Positions 1 to 10,666 of a stretch of DNA of 64,000 nt are shown here, one piece after another; positions within the stretch are counted from its first letter, which is position 1, and every line of letters begins with the position of its first letter. A program made the translations under genes and the position numbers. Under the pieces are notes generated by a model. The model made no database searches. It was given only the letters and a program-made list of their open reading frames with translations, and was not told the DNA's origin. Location: positions 1,167,501 to 1,231,500 of the forward strand of contig NZ_OX241534.1 in NCBI RefSeq assembly GCF_945836005.1, read 5' to 3'. Source of the DNA: Candidatus Nitrosacidococcus sp. I8. GTDB taxonomy: Bacteria; Pseudomonadota; Gammaproteobacteria; Nitrosococcales; Nitrosococcaceae.

Positions 1-1059
1 ATTTTTGCAAATTCAGGCTTAGATCCACGTGAATCCTATGAAATTATTTCTCTAGGAAAAATAGCTTCTCCTCTAGCTTATTTAATGCCCGGTAATCTAT
101 TAAAAATAGCTTATACGGAAAGTGAAGGTGTTCGTAAATTATCTAAATTACGTACTAATATTAACACTACTGATTACTTAGAAATTTATCAAAAAGATAA
201 TAAACTCCAAGCTCGTAGAATAACACAAGAGCCAGACATTCATCATAAACTAGTTGTAGGAACTATTAAACATTCTCTAGTTAAAGATGGGCTTCATGCT
301 GGACTTAAAAATACTCAAATTATGAATTTAGCCCATATCTTTGGAGAAGATATTGATTTTACATCAGATTTACAACCTAAGGATAGATTTAGAGTCCTAT
401 TAGAAGAAAGTTACTTACAGGATAAAGTAATAGAAAAAGAAACCATTATAGCTGCTGAGTTTATTAATCAAGGTAAAATTTTCCGTGCTATTCGCTATAC
501 CGATCTTTATGGTAATAGTAACTACTATACTCCGGAAGGGGAGAGTTTACGCAGGGATTTCTCTAGAGCCCCCGTTCACTACACCCGCATTAGTTCCTAT
601 TTTAGCTCAAAGCGTAAACATCCTGTTTTACAAAAAGATCGTGCACATAATGGTGTAGATTATGCTGCTCCTTCAGGTACGCCAATTCAAGCTGCTAGTA
701 ATGGTAAAGTTATTTTTTCCGGAAAAAAAGGCGGATATGGTAATGTTGTTATCTTAAAGCATAACGAAAAATATCGTACACTCTATGCCCATTTATCTCG
801 CTTTAAAAAAGGATTAAAGCAGGATACAAAAGTTAAAAAAGGAGAGATTATCGGTTATGTGGGACAAACAGGGCTAGCTACAGGTCCTCACTTACACTAT
901 GAAATCCGAGTAAATGGTACTCCACGCAACCCTCTTACTGTGGAACTACCTAAAGCAGAGAATATTCCTGCTACTCTTATGAAGGATTTTCGGAATACTG
1001 CCCATGAACTTATCACACAGTTGGAAATGGCGGATACGGACCTTGCAGTACTAGATTAA
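1..1059 (+). CDS. M23 family murein metallopeptidase (5' end outside window)
   Basis: The frame is open from base 1, so the gene begins upstream of the window; the first visible Met (base 85) is internal. The C-terminal third is a LytM/M23 zinc peptidase domain: HxxxD zinc ligands in HNGVDYA, a YAHL segment, and the closing HLHYE motif. The upstream part resembles the OapA/LysM-like regions of MepM-type DD-endopeptidases, which cut peptide cross-links in the periplasm. It is followed 13 bases later by anmK on the same strand, so both may be co-transcribed and both concern murein turnover. The family is clear; the exact substrate is inferred. Confidence 0.88.
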   Translation: MFANSGLDPRESYEIISLGKIASPLAYLMPGNLLKIAYTESEGVRKLSKLRTNINTTDYLEIYQKDNKLQARRITQEPDIHHKLVVGTIKHSLVKDGLHAGLKNTQIMNLAHIFGEDIDFTSDLQPKDRFRVLLEESYLQDKVIEKETIIAAEFINQGKIFRAIRYTDLYGNSNYYTPEGESLRRDFSRAPVHYTRISSYFSSKRKHPVLQKDRAHNGVDYAAPSGTPIQAASNGKVIFSGKKGGYGNVVILKHNEKYRTLYAHLSRFKKGLKQDTKVKKGEIIGYVGQTGLATGPHLHYEIRVNGTPRNPLTVELPKAENIPATLMKDFRNTAHELITQLEMADTDLAVLD

Positions 1060-1072
1060 AAGTAAATTTATT

Positions 1073-2209
1073 ATGCCTCTTTATATAGGTCTTATGTCTG
1101 GGACAAGCATGGATTCTATAGACGGTGTATTAATTGAACTTGAATCTTTTAAAATTCAGGCAACCCACACTACTCTCTTTTCTCAATCCCTGAGAAGTCA
1201 GCTTTTTGAATTAGTAACAAATCATGAAATCTCCCTAAAAGATTTGGGTACTCTAGATATTAAGCTTGGATATTTATTTGCAGAAACAGCAACAGAAATA
1301 CTAAGAAAAACAAATATTTCTCCTACTAAAGTTCATGGCATAGGAAGCCATGGTCAAACTATTTATCATTACCCTAACCAAACTTCTTATCCCTTTTCTT
1401 TACAATTGGCAGATCCTAATATAATTGCAGAAATAACAGAAATTACTACAGTAGCTGATTTTCGTCGTCGTGACATGGCTGCTGGAGGGCAAGGAGCACC
1501 ACTTACTCCTGCTTTTCATGCTGCTCTTCTACAGAAAAAACCATTGAACCAAGATATTGCTGTATTAAATATTGGTGGTATAGCTAATATTAGCTTATTA
1601 CCTGCTAATCAAGATCTTCCAATATGGGGGTTTGATACGGGCCCTGGTAATATCCTTATGGATCAATGGATAGCCAAGAATCAAGATCAGGTGATGGACC
1701 AAGATGGAATCTGGGCAGCCTCTGGACAGGTTAATGATGAATTACTGTATATGCTATTGGACGATCCTTATTTTTCTTTAAAGCCACCAAAAAGTACAGG
1801 TAGGGAATATTTCAATTTATCTTGGTTACAAAATATTTTAAATCAAATAAATAGGGAAATTTCTCCTGAAGATATTCAAGCTACCTTATGTGCTTTAACC
1901 GCAAAGAGTGTTCAGTTAGCAGTCATTAGTTCTTATTTTCAGCCTAATGAGTTAGTGGTTTGTGGGGGTGGAGCATATAATAAAACCCTCATAAATAATC
2001 TACAAAGGGCATTACCTCACTGCAAAATTACTACCACTATAGATTATGGAATTCCGCCTAAGTGGGTAGAATCTTGTGCTTTTGCTTGGTTAGCCAAACA
2101 AACCCTAGAAGGCCTACCCGGAAACATACCTACTGTAACTGGTGCAAAAAGATCAGTAATTTTAGGGGCTATTTATCCTGCTAAAAAATTACCGAGCTCT
2201 TTTGCATAA
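1073..2209 (+). CDS. anmK: Anhydro-N-acetylmuramic acid kinase
   Basis: AnmK phosphorylates and opens 1,6-anhydro-MurNAc to MurNAc-6-phosphate during cytosolic recycling of peptidoglycan. At 378 residues it has normal family length. The N-terminal [13 protein letters not shown] phosphate-binding motif is intact, with [25 protein letters not shown] and a second nucleotide-binding region ([18 protein letters not shown]) following in the usual order. A murein peptidase precedes it. Its 3' end overlaps the 3' end of the convergent gcvPA by 37 bases. nagZ, another recycling enzyme, lies elsewhere in this window at 53765. Confidence 0.95.
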   Translation: MPLYIGLMSGTSMDSIDGVLIELESFKIQATHTTLFSQSLRSQLFELVTNHEISLKDLGTLDIKLGYLFAETATEILRKTNISPTKVHGIGSHGQTIYHYPNQTSYPFSLQLADPNIIAEITEITTVADFRRRDMAAGGQGAPLTPAFHAALLQKKPLNQDIAVLNIGGIANISLLPANQDLPIWGFDTGPGNILMDQWIAKNQDQVMDQDGIWAASGQVNDELLYMLLDDPYFSLKPPKSTGREYFNLSWLQNILNQINREISPEDIQATLCALTAKSVQLAVISSYFQPNELVVCGGGAYNKTLINNLQRALPHCKITTTIDYGIPPKWVESCAFAWLAKQTLEGLPGNIPTVTGAKRSVILGAIYPAKKLPSSFA

Positions 2210-3528
2210 AGATCCATCTCTTCATGCGTACGCATCTCAGTAGCACAGACCAACAACACATTATCACCTAATTCAGGATAATCTCCTCCTAATTCTATTC
2301 CAGCCAAAATCTCCCTCTGACCCAAATAAGATAAAATCTCTCTAGCGGGGGCTGGAAATTTTAATACCGCTTCATGAAAAAATGGCTTTTTAAATACCAA
2401 TTGAATACCTGAAATAGCTACTAATTTTTTCAATAAATAAGATATATTGCTATGACAAGATGTGGCTATTTGTGCTAATCCTTTATAGCCTAAAAGAGAC
2501 ATATGTATGGTTGCAGCAGTCACCATTAATCCCTGATTTGTACAAATATTTGAAGTTGCTTTTGAGCGACGAATATGTTGCTCTCTGGCTTGTAAAGTAA
2601 GAGCATACCCCGGCTTATTTTCTATATCTACAGTGCGCCCCACAATTCTACCTGGCATTTGACGAATATGTGCTTGCTTACAGGCCATAAATCCAAAATA
2701 AGGCCCCCCATTTGCTAGGGGTATACCCAAAGGTTGTCCTTCTCCACAAACAATATCTGCTCCCTTATTTCCCCATTGCCCCGGCGGTCTAAACAATGCC
2801 AGAGATATAGGATTGACTACGCCAATTACTAAGCTACCCCGATCATGTGCCCAATTAGCTAGAGTGTCTATTTCTTCTAAACAACCAAAATAGTTTGGCT
2901 GGGGAATTACTAGAGCTGCAAAGTCATTTCCATAAGATTTTAATGTATCAAAATCAATCGTTCCTGATGAACTATAGGGTATTTTTTGCAAGGTAATCTT
3001 TTGATCTTCTACTAAAGTAGCGGTTACCTTACGATAGTTTGGATGGATAGTATCAGGTAGTAAAATAGTAGCTGGTTTATTTCGCATAAGACGAACAGCC
3101 ATTAGCACTGATTCTCCTAATGCAGAGGCTCCGTCATAAACTGAAGCATTGCTCACATCCATCCCAGCTAGGGAGGTAATCATACTCTGATATTCATAAA
3201 TAATTTGCAGAGTACCTTGGCTTGCTTCAGCTTGGTAAGGCGTATATGCGCTATAAAACTCTCCACGAGAGACAATTTCCCATACAGCAGCAGGAATGTG
3301 ATGTTGATAAGCACCCCCTCCAGCAAAACATATTTGCGGTATATTTTCTGCCGCTTTTTTTCTCAGCAATTGAGTGGTTTCTATTTCATTTAATCCTTGG
3401 GGTACTAAATGGCTAATGGTAGTTCTTAAATTAGCAGGAATTTCATCAAAGAGGGTATCTATATTAGCTGCACCAATCTTAGTGAGCATTGCTTGAATAT
3501 CATCATGAGTATGCGGAATAAATGGCAT
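2173..3528 (-). CDS. gcvPA: Glycine dehydrogenase (decarboxylating) subunit 1
   Basis: This is the N-terminal half of the split P-protein of the glycine cleavage system, which decarboxylates glycine and passes the aminomethyl group to lipoylated GcvH. It begins with [15 protein letters not shown], typical of GcvPA, and has family length (451 residues). The PLP lysine is carried by subunit 2 (gcvPB) in split systems, so this chain alone is not active. gcvH lies 18 bases upstream, but gcvPB is not downstream as is usual: the gene instead runs into the 3' end of anmK with a 37-base overlap. gcvPB and gcvT must be elsewhere. Confidence 0.94.
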   Translation of the reverse strand: MPFIPHTHDDIQAMLTKIGAANIDTLFDEIPANLRTTISHLVPQGLNEIETTQLLRKKAAENIPQICFAGGGAYQHHIPAAVWEIVSRGEFYSAYTPYQAEASQGTLQIIYEYQSMITSLAGMDVSNASVYDGASALGESVLMAVRLMRNKPATILLPDTIHPNYRKVTATLVEDQKITLQKIPYSSSGTIDFDTLKSYGNDFAALVIPQPNYFGCLEEIDTLANWAHDRGSLVIGVVNPISLALFRPPGQWGNKGADIVCGEGQPLGIPLANGGPYFGFMACKQAHIRQMPGRIVGRTVDIENKPGYALTLQAREQHIRRSKATSNICTNQGLMVTAATIHMSLLGYKGLAQIATSCHSNISYLLKKLVAISGIQLVFKKPFFHEAVLKFPAPAREILSYLGQREILAGIELGGDYPELGDNVLLVCATEMRTHEEMDLYAKELGNFLAG

Positions 3529-3546
3529 AATTAATATCTCTCTTGA

Positions 3547-3942
3547 TTAATGACTTTCATCAGCAACCAGTTGCATATAAGCACCAGAATCTAGTAATTG
3601 ATTGAAACTCTCCATACTATTTACTTTCAATCGGAACAACCATCCCTCTCTATAAGGATCTTGATTGATAAGCTCAGGACGATCTGCAAGTAGCGTATTA
3701 ACTTCAATAACTTCACCATCTATAGGAGCATAAATATCAGAAGCTGCTTTTACTGACTCTACTACCATACACTCTAATCCACTCTGAACATTAGTGCCTA
3801 CAGTAGGTAATTCAACATATACTATATCTCCTAGTAGTTGTTGTGCATGATCACTAATACCTATTGTAATCCGATCTTCTCCTTCTTTTTTAACCCATTC
3901 GTGGGTTTTGCTATATTTTAATTCTGAAGGAACATTACTCAT
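3547..3942 (-). CDS. gcvH: Glycine cleavage system H protein
   Basis: GcvH is the lipoyl carrier that shuttles the aminomethyl group between the P, T and L proteins. It has 131 residues, normal for the family. The lipoylation lysine sits in VESVKAASDIYAP, and the N-terminal KYSKTHEWV motif is typical. It is the first gene of the pair gcvH-gcvPA. No glycine-riboswitch-like structure is visible upstream, where malQ ends 22 bases away, so transcription may come from the malQ side or from a promoter inside malQ. Confidence 0.96.
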   Translation of the reverse strand: MSNVPSELKYSKTHEWVKKEGEDRITIGISDHAQQLLGDIVYVELPTVGTNVQSGLECMVVESVKAASDIYAPIDGEVIEVNTLLADRPELINQDPYREGWLFRLKVNSMESFNQLLDSGAYMQLVADESH

Positions 3943-3964
3943 TAAAATTCTCCCTAATTTATTT

Positions 3965-5425
3965 TTAACGCTTATCTGTTGTTTGTAACCGATTACTATA
4001 CGCTAGTAAGCCATAAAGCTTCTCTTGTAATCCTGACTTGATCTGTTGCCAATTAAAATACCACCGCCAATTACCCCTAATGGTACCCGGTGTATTCATA
4101 CGCCCTTCAGTGTCAAGCTCTAGAATATCTTGCATGGGAATAATAATATATTGGGCTATTGAATTTAATCCACTTTGAATCAAATCCCATGGCATAGATT
4201 TTTTAGAAATCCCTAGATACTTATAAACAATTTGCTGCTTTTTTTTAGGTAACCTATTAAACCATCCTAAAGTAGTATCATTATCATGGGTGCCTGTGTA
4301 CACAGCACAGTTCTCAATATGATTGGCTGGGAGATACGAATTGTTCGGATTACCATCAAATGCAAATTGCAAAATTCGCATTCCAGGTAAATAAAACTGA
4401 TCCCGCAATGCCTCTACTTCAGGGGTAATATATCCTAGATCTTCTGCAATAATAGGTAAAGTACCATAGTAAGACTTTAATGCTTTAAATAGTGATTTTC
4501 CAGGGGCAGTTACCCAATGACCTTTAATTGCTGTTTTATAAGTCACTGGAATTTCCCAATAAGACTCAAAACCGCGAAAGTGATCAATTCTTACTATATC
4601 ATGGAGCTTAAATTGAATGCCTATTCTTTGGATCCACCATTGAAATCCATCAGCTTTCATCCGATTCCAGCGATATAATGGATTTCCCCATCGTTGCCCC
4701 ACTTTAGAAAAAGAATCTGGAGGTACACCTGCTACTGAAGTTAGCTGACCGTCTTTATCTAGAGTAAAATACTCTGGATGTGCCCACACATCAGAACAGT
4801 TATGGGCAATAAAAATAGGCATATCCCCGATAATAGAAACTCCATTTTGATGTGCATAAGCTTTAAGTTTTAGCCATTGTTGGAAAAATATAAATTGCTC
4901 AAAACGAACTTGATCTATACGGGTAGCAAATTCTAGCTCAATTTCTTTTAAATATTTTGAATCTCTATTCCTCAGTCTTTTGGGCCATTTAAACCAAGGC
5001 TTATTACCGTGAATCCCTAGTAATATACTAAATATTGCATAATCTTCTAACCAAAAAGCATGCTCATTACAAAAAGACAAAAAATTTTTCTGAAGCTTTT
5101 TATCTTGGCTAGATGCTTGATAAGCTAACTTTAGAATTTTCTTCCGATTACGAGACGAGGTGGATTGTTTAAAATTGAACCAAGGCTCGTTCGCTAAATC
5201 CTGTAGTGAAATAAGTTTTGGATTACCTGCATGGGCTGACAAACATTGATATGGGGACAAATTACCTTGGGTAGGCCCAAGTGGAAGGATCTGCCAGAGA
5301 CTCATGCCCGATTGAGCTAGAAAATCTATAAATTTATAGGCATCTGCTCCCAAATCTCTATTAGGAAGGGAGGTAATATGAAGTAAGACTCCAGCACATC
5401 TTTTCTGGAGTGTACCATCATTCAT
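3965..5425 (-). CDS. malQ: 4-alpha-glucanotransferase (amylomaltase)
   Basis: MalQ is a GH77 enzyme that transfers alpha-1,4-glucan segments between maltodextrins. The 486-residue chain has the expected GH77 blocks: RCAGVLLHITSLP at the N-terminus, SLWQILPLGPTQ, GDMPIFIAHNCSDVWAHP, the catalytic region VRIDHFRGFESYWEIP with its Asp, IIAEDLGYITPEV with the acid/base Glu, and YTGTHDNDTTLGWF. It lies next to glgC and in the same orientation, which suggests a role in storage glucan metabolism rather than maltose uptake; no maltose transporter is near. Confidence 0.94.
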   Translation of the reverse strand: MNDGTLQKRCAGVLLHITSLPNRDLGADAYKFIDFLAQSGMSLWQILPLGPTQGNLSPYQCLSAHAGNPKLISLQDLANEPWFNFKQSTSSRNRKKILKLAYQASSQDKKLQKNFLSFCNEHAFWLEDYAIFSILLGIHGNKPWFKWPKRLRNRDSKYLKEIELEFATRIDQVRFEQFIFFQQWLKLKAYAHQNGVSIIGDMPIFIAHNCSDVWAHPEYFTLDKDGQLTSVAGVPPDSFSKVGQRWGNPLYRWNRMKADGFQWWIQRIGIQFKLHDIVRIDHFRGFESYWEIPVTYKTAIKGHWVTAPGKSLFKALKSYYGTLPIIAEDLGYITPEVEALRDQFYLPGMRILQFAFDGNPNNSYLPANHIENCAVYTGTHDNDTTLGWFNRLPKKKQQIVYKYLGISKKSMPWDLIQSGLNSIAQYIIIPMQDILELDTEGRMNTPGTIRGNWRWYFNWQQIKSGLQEKLYGLLAYSNRLQTTDKR

Positions 5426-5535
5426 ATAGTAAATACTCCTTTATAAAGGTTACTTTTTAGTAAAAGGAGCATTAATCTACCAAATAGATTAAACGTAAAT
5501 CTATAGTTTTTAGTAATAAAGAAAAAAAATAGTAT

Positions 5536-6804
5536 CTAATAAATACGACTTTGCCCTAGCATCTCTGGGGTTATTAAAATCACATTTTCTTCACTCACAT
5601 AAAAGCGATCCTTATCTTTTTCTATATCCTCTCCAATAATTGTATTATCTGGAATGTAGCAACCTCTATCTATAATTGCTTTACTGATACGGCAATGCCG
5701 ACCTATCATTACATCAGGCAATATCACACTATCTCTAATCTCGCTATAAGAATGAATGGATACGTTAGAAAATAAGAGGGAATGATATATTTTAGATCCA
5801 GAAATTACACAGCCTCCAGAAACCATAGAATCTATAGCTACGCCACACCGATCTGCCGTATTAAAAATAAATTTAGCAGGAGGTAGCTGCGCTTGGTGAG
5901 TCCATATAGGCCAACCTTTATCATAAAGATTAAGCTCTGGTCTAACACTTACTAGTTCTATATTGGTTTTCCAGAAAGCATCTATAGTACCCACATCTCG
6001 CCAATAACCAGGATCACCTCCTTGTACGTCCCGAAAAGGAAAAGCCATTACTCGATAATTATTATGAATAATGCTAGGTACAATATCTTTCCCAAAATCA
6101 TGGGAGGTATTTGTAAAATCGGAATCTCGCACTAATTGTTCATATAAAAAATCTGCATTAAAAATATAAATACCCATAGAAGCAAGAGTTTCATTAGTTT
6201 TTCCTGGTGATGGTTGAGGATTTTCTGGTTTTTCTATAAACGAGGTCACTCGTAGATTTTCATCTATTTCTATTACCCCAAAAGCTGAAGCTTCCTTAAG
6301 CGGCACATGGATACAGCCCACAGTAACATCAGCTTCCCGCTCCACATGATAAGCGAGCATATCCCCATAATCCATCTTATAGACATGATCTCCTGCTAGA
6401 ATCAGGATATACTTAGGCTGGTAGGTACGAATAATATCTAAGTTTTGGTAAACTGCATCTGCAGTACCTACATACCAACTATCTTCTCCAATACGTTGCG
6501 AGGCAGGTAATAGTTCAATAAAATCACCGAAATAACCTCGCATAAATCCCCAACCTTGCTGAATATGACGGATCAGAGAATGAGCTTTATATTGAGTAAG
6601 TACGCCAATTTTTCTAATACCGGAATTTATGCAATTAGAAAGAGGAAAATCAATAATACGAAATTTTCCTGCAATAGGTACAGCTGGTTTGGCGCGCCAA
6701 TCAGTTAATTGTTTAAGCCGTGATCCTCTTCCTCCTGCTAATACAAGGGCTACCGTGTCTCGAGTTAAGCGGCTAATAAACCGTGCATTATAATTTTCAA
6801 CCAT
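5536..6804 (-). CDS. glgC: Glucose-1-phosphate adenylyltransferase
   Basis: GlgC makes ADP-glucose from ATP and glucose-1-phosphate, the committed step of bacterial glycogen synthesis. The nucleotidyltransferase motif VLAGGRGSRLKQLTDWRAKPAVP is near the N-terminus, followed by FRIIDFPLSNCINSG, GTADAVYQNLD, and a C-terminal left-handed beta-helix (GGCVISGSKI, HSYSEIRDSVILPDVMIG). I chose the ATG at 6804 because GAGAGG lies 8 bases upstream; a TTG 33 bases further up extends the frame but has no such site. Downstream malQ suggests a glycogen group. Length from this start is 422 residues, normal for the family. Confidence 0.95.
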   Translation of the reverse strand: MVENYNARFISRLTRDTVALVLAGGRGSRLKQLTDWRAKPAVPIAGKFRIIDFPLSNCINSGIRKIGVLTQYKAHSLIRHIQQGWGFMRGYFGDFIELLPASQRIGEDSWYVGTADAVYQNLDIIRTYQPKYILILAGDHVYKMDYGDMLAYHVEREADVTVGCIHVPLKEASAFGVIEIDENLRVTSFIEKPENPQPSPGKTNETLASMGIYIFNADFLYEQLVRDSDFTNTSHDFGKDIVPSIIHNNYRVMAFPFRDVQGGDPGYWRDVGTIDAFWKTNIELVSVRPELNLYDKGWPIWTHQAQLPPAKFIFNTADRCGVAIDSMVSGGCVISGSKIYHSLLFSNVSIHSYSEIRDSVILPDVMIGRHCRISKAIIDRGCYIPDNTIIGEDIEKDKDRFYVSEENVILITPEMLGQSRIY

Positions 6805-6845
6805 AACTCTAGCCTCTCTTATAATTAACAGTTGCAAAGAAAATC

Positions 6846-6875
6846 AGTAGGTATCAGAAAATTCCAATACCTACT
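6846..6875 (-). terminator. Hairpin between pgi and glgC
   Basis: A perfect 9-bp inverted repeat, AGTAGGTAT and ATACCTACT, encloses 12 bases just downstream of the pgi stop codon. On the minus strand it is followed by GATTTTCTTTG, a weak T-rich tail. It may end or reduce transcription from pgi into glgC; the T tract is poor, so an attenuator or processing site is equally possible. Confidence 0.5.
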
Positions 6876-6903
6876 TAAGTAGTATATCTTATTAGGAAGT
6901 TAT

Positions 6904-8556
6904 TTAACTTTGGGCCATATATTTATAATAATTAATCAGCCCATTGGTAGAGGAATCATGACTAGTTACTGTATCCTTTGCTTGAAGCTCTGGTAAAATA
7001 ACTTTAGCCAATTGTTTTCCTAGTTCTACACCCCATTGATCAAATGAGTTTATATTCCAAATAATACCCTGTACAAATACTCTATGTTCATAGAAAGCAA
7101 CGATAGAACCTAGCATATGGGGAGTTAATTTAGAGAAAAGAATAGAGTTACTAGGATGATTACCCTTAAATACTTTATGAGGAATGAGTTGATCTATCTT
7201 GTTTTTATCATAATGTGCTGCCTCTAATTCAGCCCTTACTTCATTTGCTGTCTTTCCTTTCATGAGGGATTCGGTTTGGGCAAAAAAGTTTGCAAGCAAA
7301 ATTTCATGATGAATACCTATTGGATTATGCGTCTCAATGGGGGTTAAAAAATCTCCTATAATTAGGGGAGTTCCTTGGTGTAAAAGCTGATAAAAAGCAT
7401 GTTGCCCATTAGTGCCTGGTTCCCCCCAGATAACATCCCCTGTAGCATAGTCTACAAACTCTCCATTTCGAGTCACGCTTTTACCATTACTCTCCATTTG
7501 TAATTGTTGTAGATAAGCAGGGAGTCGATGTAGATATTGATCATAGGGTAAAACAGCATGGCTTCTAGCGCCTAAAAAATTTATATTCCAAACATCTAGC
7601 ATACCTGCGATCACTGGCATATTTTCCTCAAGAGGTGCCTCTTGGAAATGCTTATCCATCGCATGCCCCCCCTCTAGGATAGATTCAAAATTATCCATTC
7701 CGATATAAAGAGCAATGGATAAACCTATAGCACTCCAAAAAGAATAGCGACCGCCTACCCAATCCCAAAATTCAAACATATTCCGAGAATCAATACCAAA
7801 TTTTTCTACTTCATTTTTATTGGTAGATATGGCAACAAAATGTTTTGCAACCGCACTCTTATCTGGTGCTACCCGAAGTAGCCACTCTCTTGCGCTGTGG
7901 GCGTTAGTCAGTGTTTCGTGAGTTGTAAATGTTTTTGATGCAATAATAAATAGAGTAGTTTCCGGCTGAATACTCTTTAATATTTCAACTAATTGGGTAC
8001 CATCAATATTTGAAACAAAATGAGCACGAATTCCTTGTTTAGCATAGGGACGTAGTGCTTCAGTTACCATAACTGGTCCTAGATCAGATCCACCAATTCC
8101 AATATTTACAATATCTTTTATAGGAGCTCCACTGAACCCTAACCATTTATGACTATGAATCTCGCCACAAAACTCCCGAATACGCTTTAGTACCCCATTT
8201 ACTTTCGGCATCACATCTTCACCATCATTAGCAATGATAGGTGTATTAGATCGATTACGAAGCGCAATATGAAGCACAGAACGGTTTTCTGTAATGTTAA
8301 TTGCCTCTCCTGAAAACATCCGTGCAATCCATCGTTTTATATCTCGCTCACGGGCAAGGTTAATCAGTAAATCAATGGTTTCTTGAGTAATTCTATTTTT
8401 AGAATAGTCGAAAAGAATATCCTTAAGCGTTAAAGAAAATCGCTCGAATCTTTTAGGATCAGAAGCAAATAAATCTCGCATATGAAGATTTTTTACTTCT
8501 TCATAATGTTTAGAAAGTTTTTCCCAAGTTGAAGCGTGTGTTACAGGAGTATTCAT
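6904..8556 (-). CDS. pgi: Glucose-6-phosphate isomerase
   Basis: Pgi interconverts glucose-6-phosphate and fructose-6-phosphate. All family signatures are present over 550 residues: [11 protein letters not shown] in the sugar-phosphate-binding SIS domain, [16 protein letters not shown], the active-site EFWDWVGG region, and the C-terminal signature [14 protein letters not shown]. It begins six bases after the hisS stop and is probably co-transcribed with the hisS operon. Together with glgC and malQ downstream it links gluconeogenic hexose phosphate to glycogen, plausible in an autotroph. Confidence 0.97.
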   Translation of the reverse strand: MNTPVTHASTWEKLSKHYEEVKNLHMRDLFASDPKRFERFSLTLKDILFDYSKNRITQETIDLLINLARERDIKRWIARMFSGEAINITENRSVLHIALRNRSNTPIIANDGEDVMPKVNGVLKRIREFCGEIHSHKWLGFSGAPIKDIVNIGIGGSDLGPVMVTEALRPYAKQGIRAHFVSNIDGTQLVEILKSIQPETTLFIIASKTFTTHETLTNAHSAREWLLRVAPDKSAVAKHFVAISTNKNEVEKFGIDSRNMFEFWDWVGGRYSFWSAIGLSIALYIGMDNFESILEGGHAMDKHFQEAPLEENMPVIAGMLDVWNINFLGARSHAVLPYDQYLHRLPAYLQQLQMESNGKSVTRNGEFVDYATGDVIWGEPGTNGQHAFYQLLHQGTPLIIGDFLTPIETHNPIGIHHEILLANFFAQTESLMKGKTANEVRAELEAAHYDKNKIDQLIPHKVFKGNHPSNSILFSKLTPHMLGSIVAFYEHRVFVQGIIWNINSFDQWGVELGKQLAKVILPELQAKDTVTSHDSSTNGLINYYKYMAQS

Positions 8557-8561
8557 AAAAT

Positions 8562-9836
8562 TTAACCCTTCAATTGCTGGTTAATATAATCAGGCAATCT
8601 ATTCTGCGGAATAAATTGCTGGGGTTGCGTATCACGTAAATATTTTATACCCACAATATTTTGAGTAATCTCATTCTCGCCAAGAATTAATGCCCAGCGA
8701 GCACCACTGCGGTCTGCCTTTTTTAATTGATTTTTAAAATTACCACCATTATAGTTAACCTGTAACCGAATGGTAGGAATCTTTGTTCGTAGCTCTTCAG
8801 CCAAATAAAGTGCTTGCTCTTCTGCCTGTATACCTACAGCCACTAAGTAAGCATCAATAGATATTTGTAACTCAATTAAACTTTTATCTTTGAGTAAAGC
8901 AATTAATCGATCTAAACCAAGCGCAAATCCTGCAGCTGGAGTAGCGCTACCGCCTAATTGTTCAATTAGCCCATCATAACGTCCCCCTGCACAAACAGTT
9001 CCTTGAGCTCCTAATTGATCTGTTGTCCACTCGAATACAGTTCGAGTGTAATAATCTAAGCCTCGCACTAATCGTGGGTTAATTTTATAAGCTATCCCAA
9101 CCTTATTAAGTAAGTTTTGCAATAAATCAAAATGCCTACAAGATTCATCATCTAAGTAATCTAGAATTTGTGGAGCTTCATTAATGAGATCCTGTATTTG
9201 CGGATTTTTACTATCTAATATCCTTAGCGGGTTAGTATGCATGCGACGCTGACTGTCTTCATCTAAGGCTGATTGATGCTTAGTAAAAAATGCAACCAGT
9301 GCTTCTCGATAATTTGCCCTTGATTCTGGCGATCCTAAAGAATTAAGCTCAAGTTGTAATCCTTTTAATCCAAGCTCCTGCCAAAATCGAGCAGTCATAA
9401 ATATCAATTCTGCATCTACATCAGGTCCTGGTACACCTAGAGTTTCTACGCCAAACTGATAAAATTGGCGGTATCGACCTTTTTGCGGTCGTTCATGGCG
9501 AAACATAGGACCGTAATACCAAAGTCTTTGTATTCCTTGCGTAAGTAAATTATGCTGTAATACTGCACGAACACAACTTGCTGTACCCTCAGGTCTTAGT
9601 GTTAAGCTGTCTCCATTAAGATCCTGAAAAGTATACATTTCCTTTTCAACAATATCAGTCGCTTCACCAATCGAGCGTTGAAATAGAGCAGTCATTTCTA
9701 GTAGAGGCAATCGAATTTCCTTATAACCATAGTTAGCTAACACTCTATGCAGAGTACGCTCTACTTTTTGCCAATCTCTAGTTTGATCAGGTAGAATATC
9801 ATTCATACCTCGAATAGCTTGTATTTTTTTAGTCAC
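8562..9836 (-). CDS. hisS: Histidyl-tRNA synthetase
   Basis: Class II aminoacyl-tRNA synthetase charging tRNA-His. The N-terminus [12 protein letters not shown], class II motif 2 ([19 protein letters not shown]), the histidine-specific motifs [15 protein letters not shown] and [14 protein letters not shown], and motif 3 ([13 protein letters not shown]) are all present. 424 residues is the usual length. The start codon is GTG. The gene follows pilF in the conserved gammaproteobacterial ndk-rlmN-pilF-hisS order; rodZ and ispG, which often lie between pilF and hisS, are missing here. Confidence 0.97.
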   Translation of the reverse strand: MTKKIQAIRGMNDILPDQTRDWQKVERTLHRVLANYGYKEIRLPLLEMTALFQRSIGEATDIVEKEMYTFQDLNGDSLTLRPEGTASCVRAVLQHNLLTQGIQRLWYYGPMFRHERPQKGRYRQFYQFGVETLGVPGPDVDAELIFMTARFWQELGLKGLQLELNSLGSPESRANYREALVAFFTKHQSALDEDSQRRMHTNPLRILDSKNPQIQDLINEAPQILDYLDDESCRHFDLLQNLLNKVGIAYKINPRLVRGLDYYTRTVFEWTTDQLGAQGTVCAGGRYDGLIEQLGGSATPAAGFALGLDRLIALLKDKSLIELQISIDAYLVAVGIQAEEQALYLAEELRTKIPTIRLQVNYNGGNFKNQLKKADRSGARWALILGENEITQNIVGIKYLRDTQPQQFIPQNRLPDYINQQLKG

Positions 9837-9882
9837 AATTTATTAACTAGCTAAGTTTTTAATACACCCTGATATATAAAAA

Positions 9883-10632
9883 TCATGGCAGCTCTATACT
9901 TTTCTGAGCCATTTGATTTTCTACTGAATCTGGAAAGTTCTGCTTTAGAAATGAGGCATATTGAGCAGCCATGCCCTCATTATGAAGGCTTTTTTCAATA
10001 TTTATTCCTAACCACAAAGACTGTGCTGTATTGTTTGATATTTTCTGGTAGCGTTGTAGGTATTCTTGAGCTTCGTTATATTGTTTTAATTGAAATTTAA
10101 TTTCAGCCATATGGTATAAGGAGACTGGAAGGTTTTTCTGAATTTGAAGTGCATTTAAATAATGGCTCTCTGCCTTTTTGTAATCTCCTAATCTCTGAGT
10201 AGCTACTCCAGCGTTCTCATAGGCTAAGGCAGGTGTACTATAGAATGGGTTTTTTACCGCATTTAAAAAATGCCTTTCGGCTTCCTGATAACGTCCTTGC
10301 TGATAAAGAAAAACCCCGTAATTATTTTGAGTTTCTGGGTTATCTGAATCTAGCTTAATTGCCTTTAGGAAATTTTTCTCTGTTTCTTTACTTTTTTCTA
10401 ATCGCTGATCAAGCAAAGCCAAGCTGCTATAAGCACTTGCAAGGGTGGGATCTTCCTCAATCGCTCGGTTTAATTTTTGAAGTGCCTGCTTAAGATCTCC
10501 TTGTTTAAAATACTCAATTCCCATTTGAGTATTAATTTCAGCAGCCTCTTTCATTTTAGTAGAGGGAGCAAAGCAGCCCGTTATAGAAAGAGTAGCCACT
10601 ACAACAGCAATAAAAATAGGTATAAATTTCAT
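9883..10632 (-). CDS. pilF: Type IV pilus biogenesis/stability protein (TPR lipoprotein)
   Basis: PilF/PilW is an outer-membrane lipoprotein pilotin that helps assemble the type IV pilus secretin. The protein has a short signal peptide ending in the lipobox region ITGCF (Cys about residue 20), then at least four tetratricopeptide repeats (for example around AEINTQMGIEYFKQGDLKQA, PTLASAYSSLALLDQRL, PETQNNYGVFLYQQGRYQEAE). Length of 249 residues and position between rlmN and hisS match pilF loci. No other pilus gene is in this window. Confidence 0.88.
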   Translation of the reverse strand: MKFIPIFIAVVVATLSITGCFAPSTKMKEAAEINTQMGIEYFKQGDLKQALQKLNRAIEEDPTLASAYSSLALLDQRLEKSKETEKNFLKAIKLDSDNPETQNNYGVFLYQQGRYQEAERHFLNAVKNPFYSTPALAYENAGVATQRLGDYKKAESHYLNALQIQKNLPVSLYHMAEIKFQLKQYNEAQEYLQRYQKISNNTAQSLWLGINIEKSLHNEGMAAQYASFLKQNFPDSVENQMAQKSIELP

Positions 10633-10666
10633 GGTAAGACATCATTTATTATTTGATTTTTATTAT

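Noticed and set aside
3525-3990. Glycine riboswitch before gcvH
   Set aside because: Only 22 bases separate malQ and gcvH, too short for the aptamer.
6805-6837. TTG start giving an 11-residue extension of GlgC
   Set aside because: No ribosome site, and the extension would cover the GAGAGG site of the ATG at 6804.
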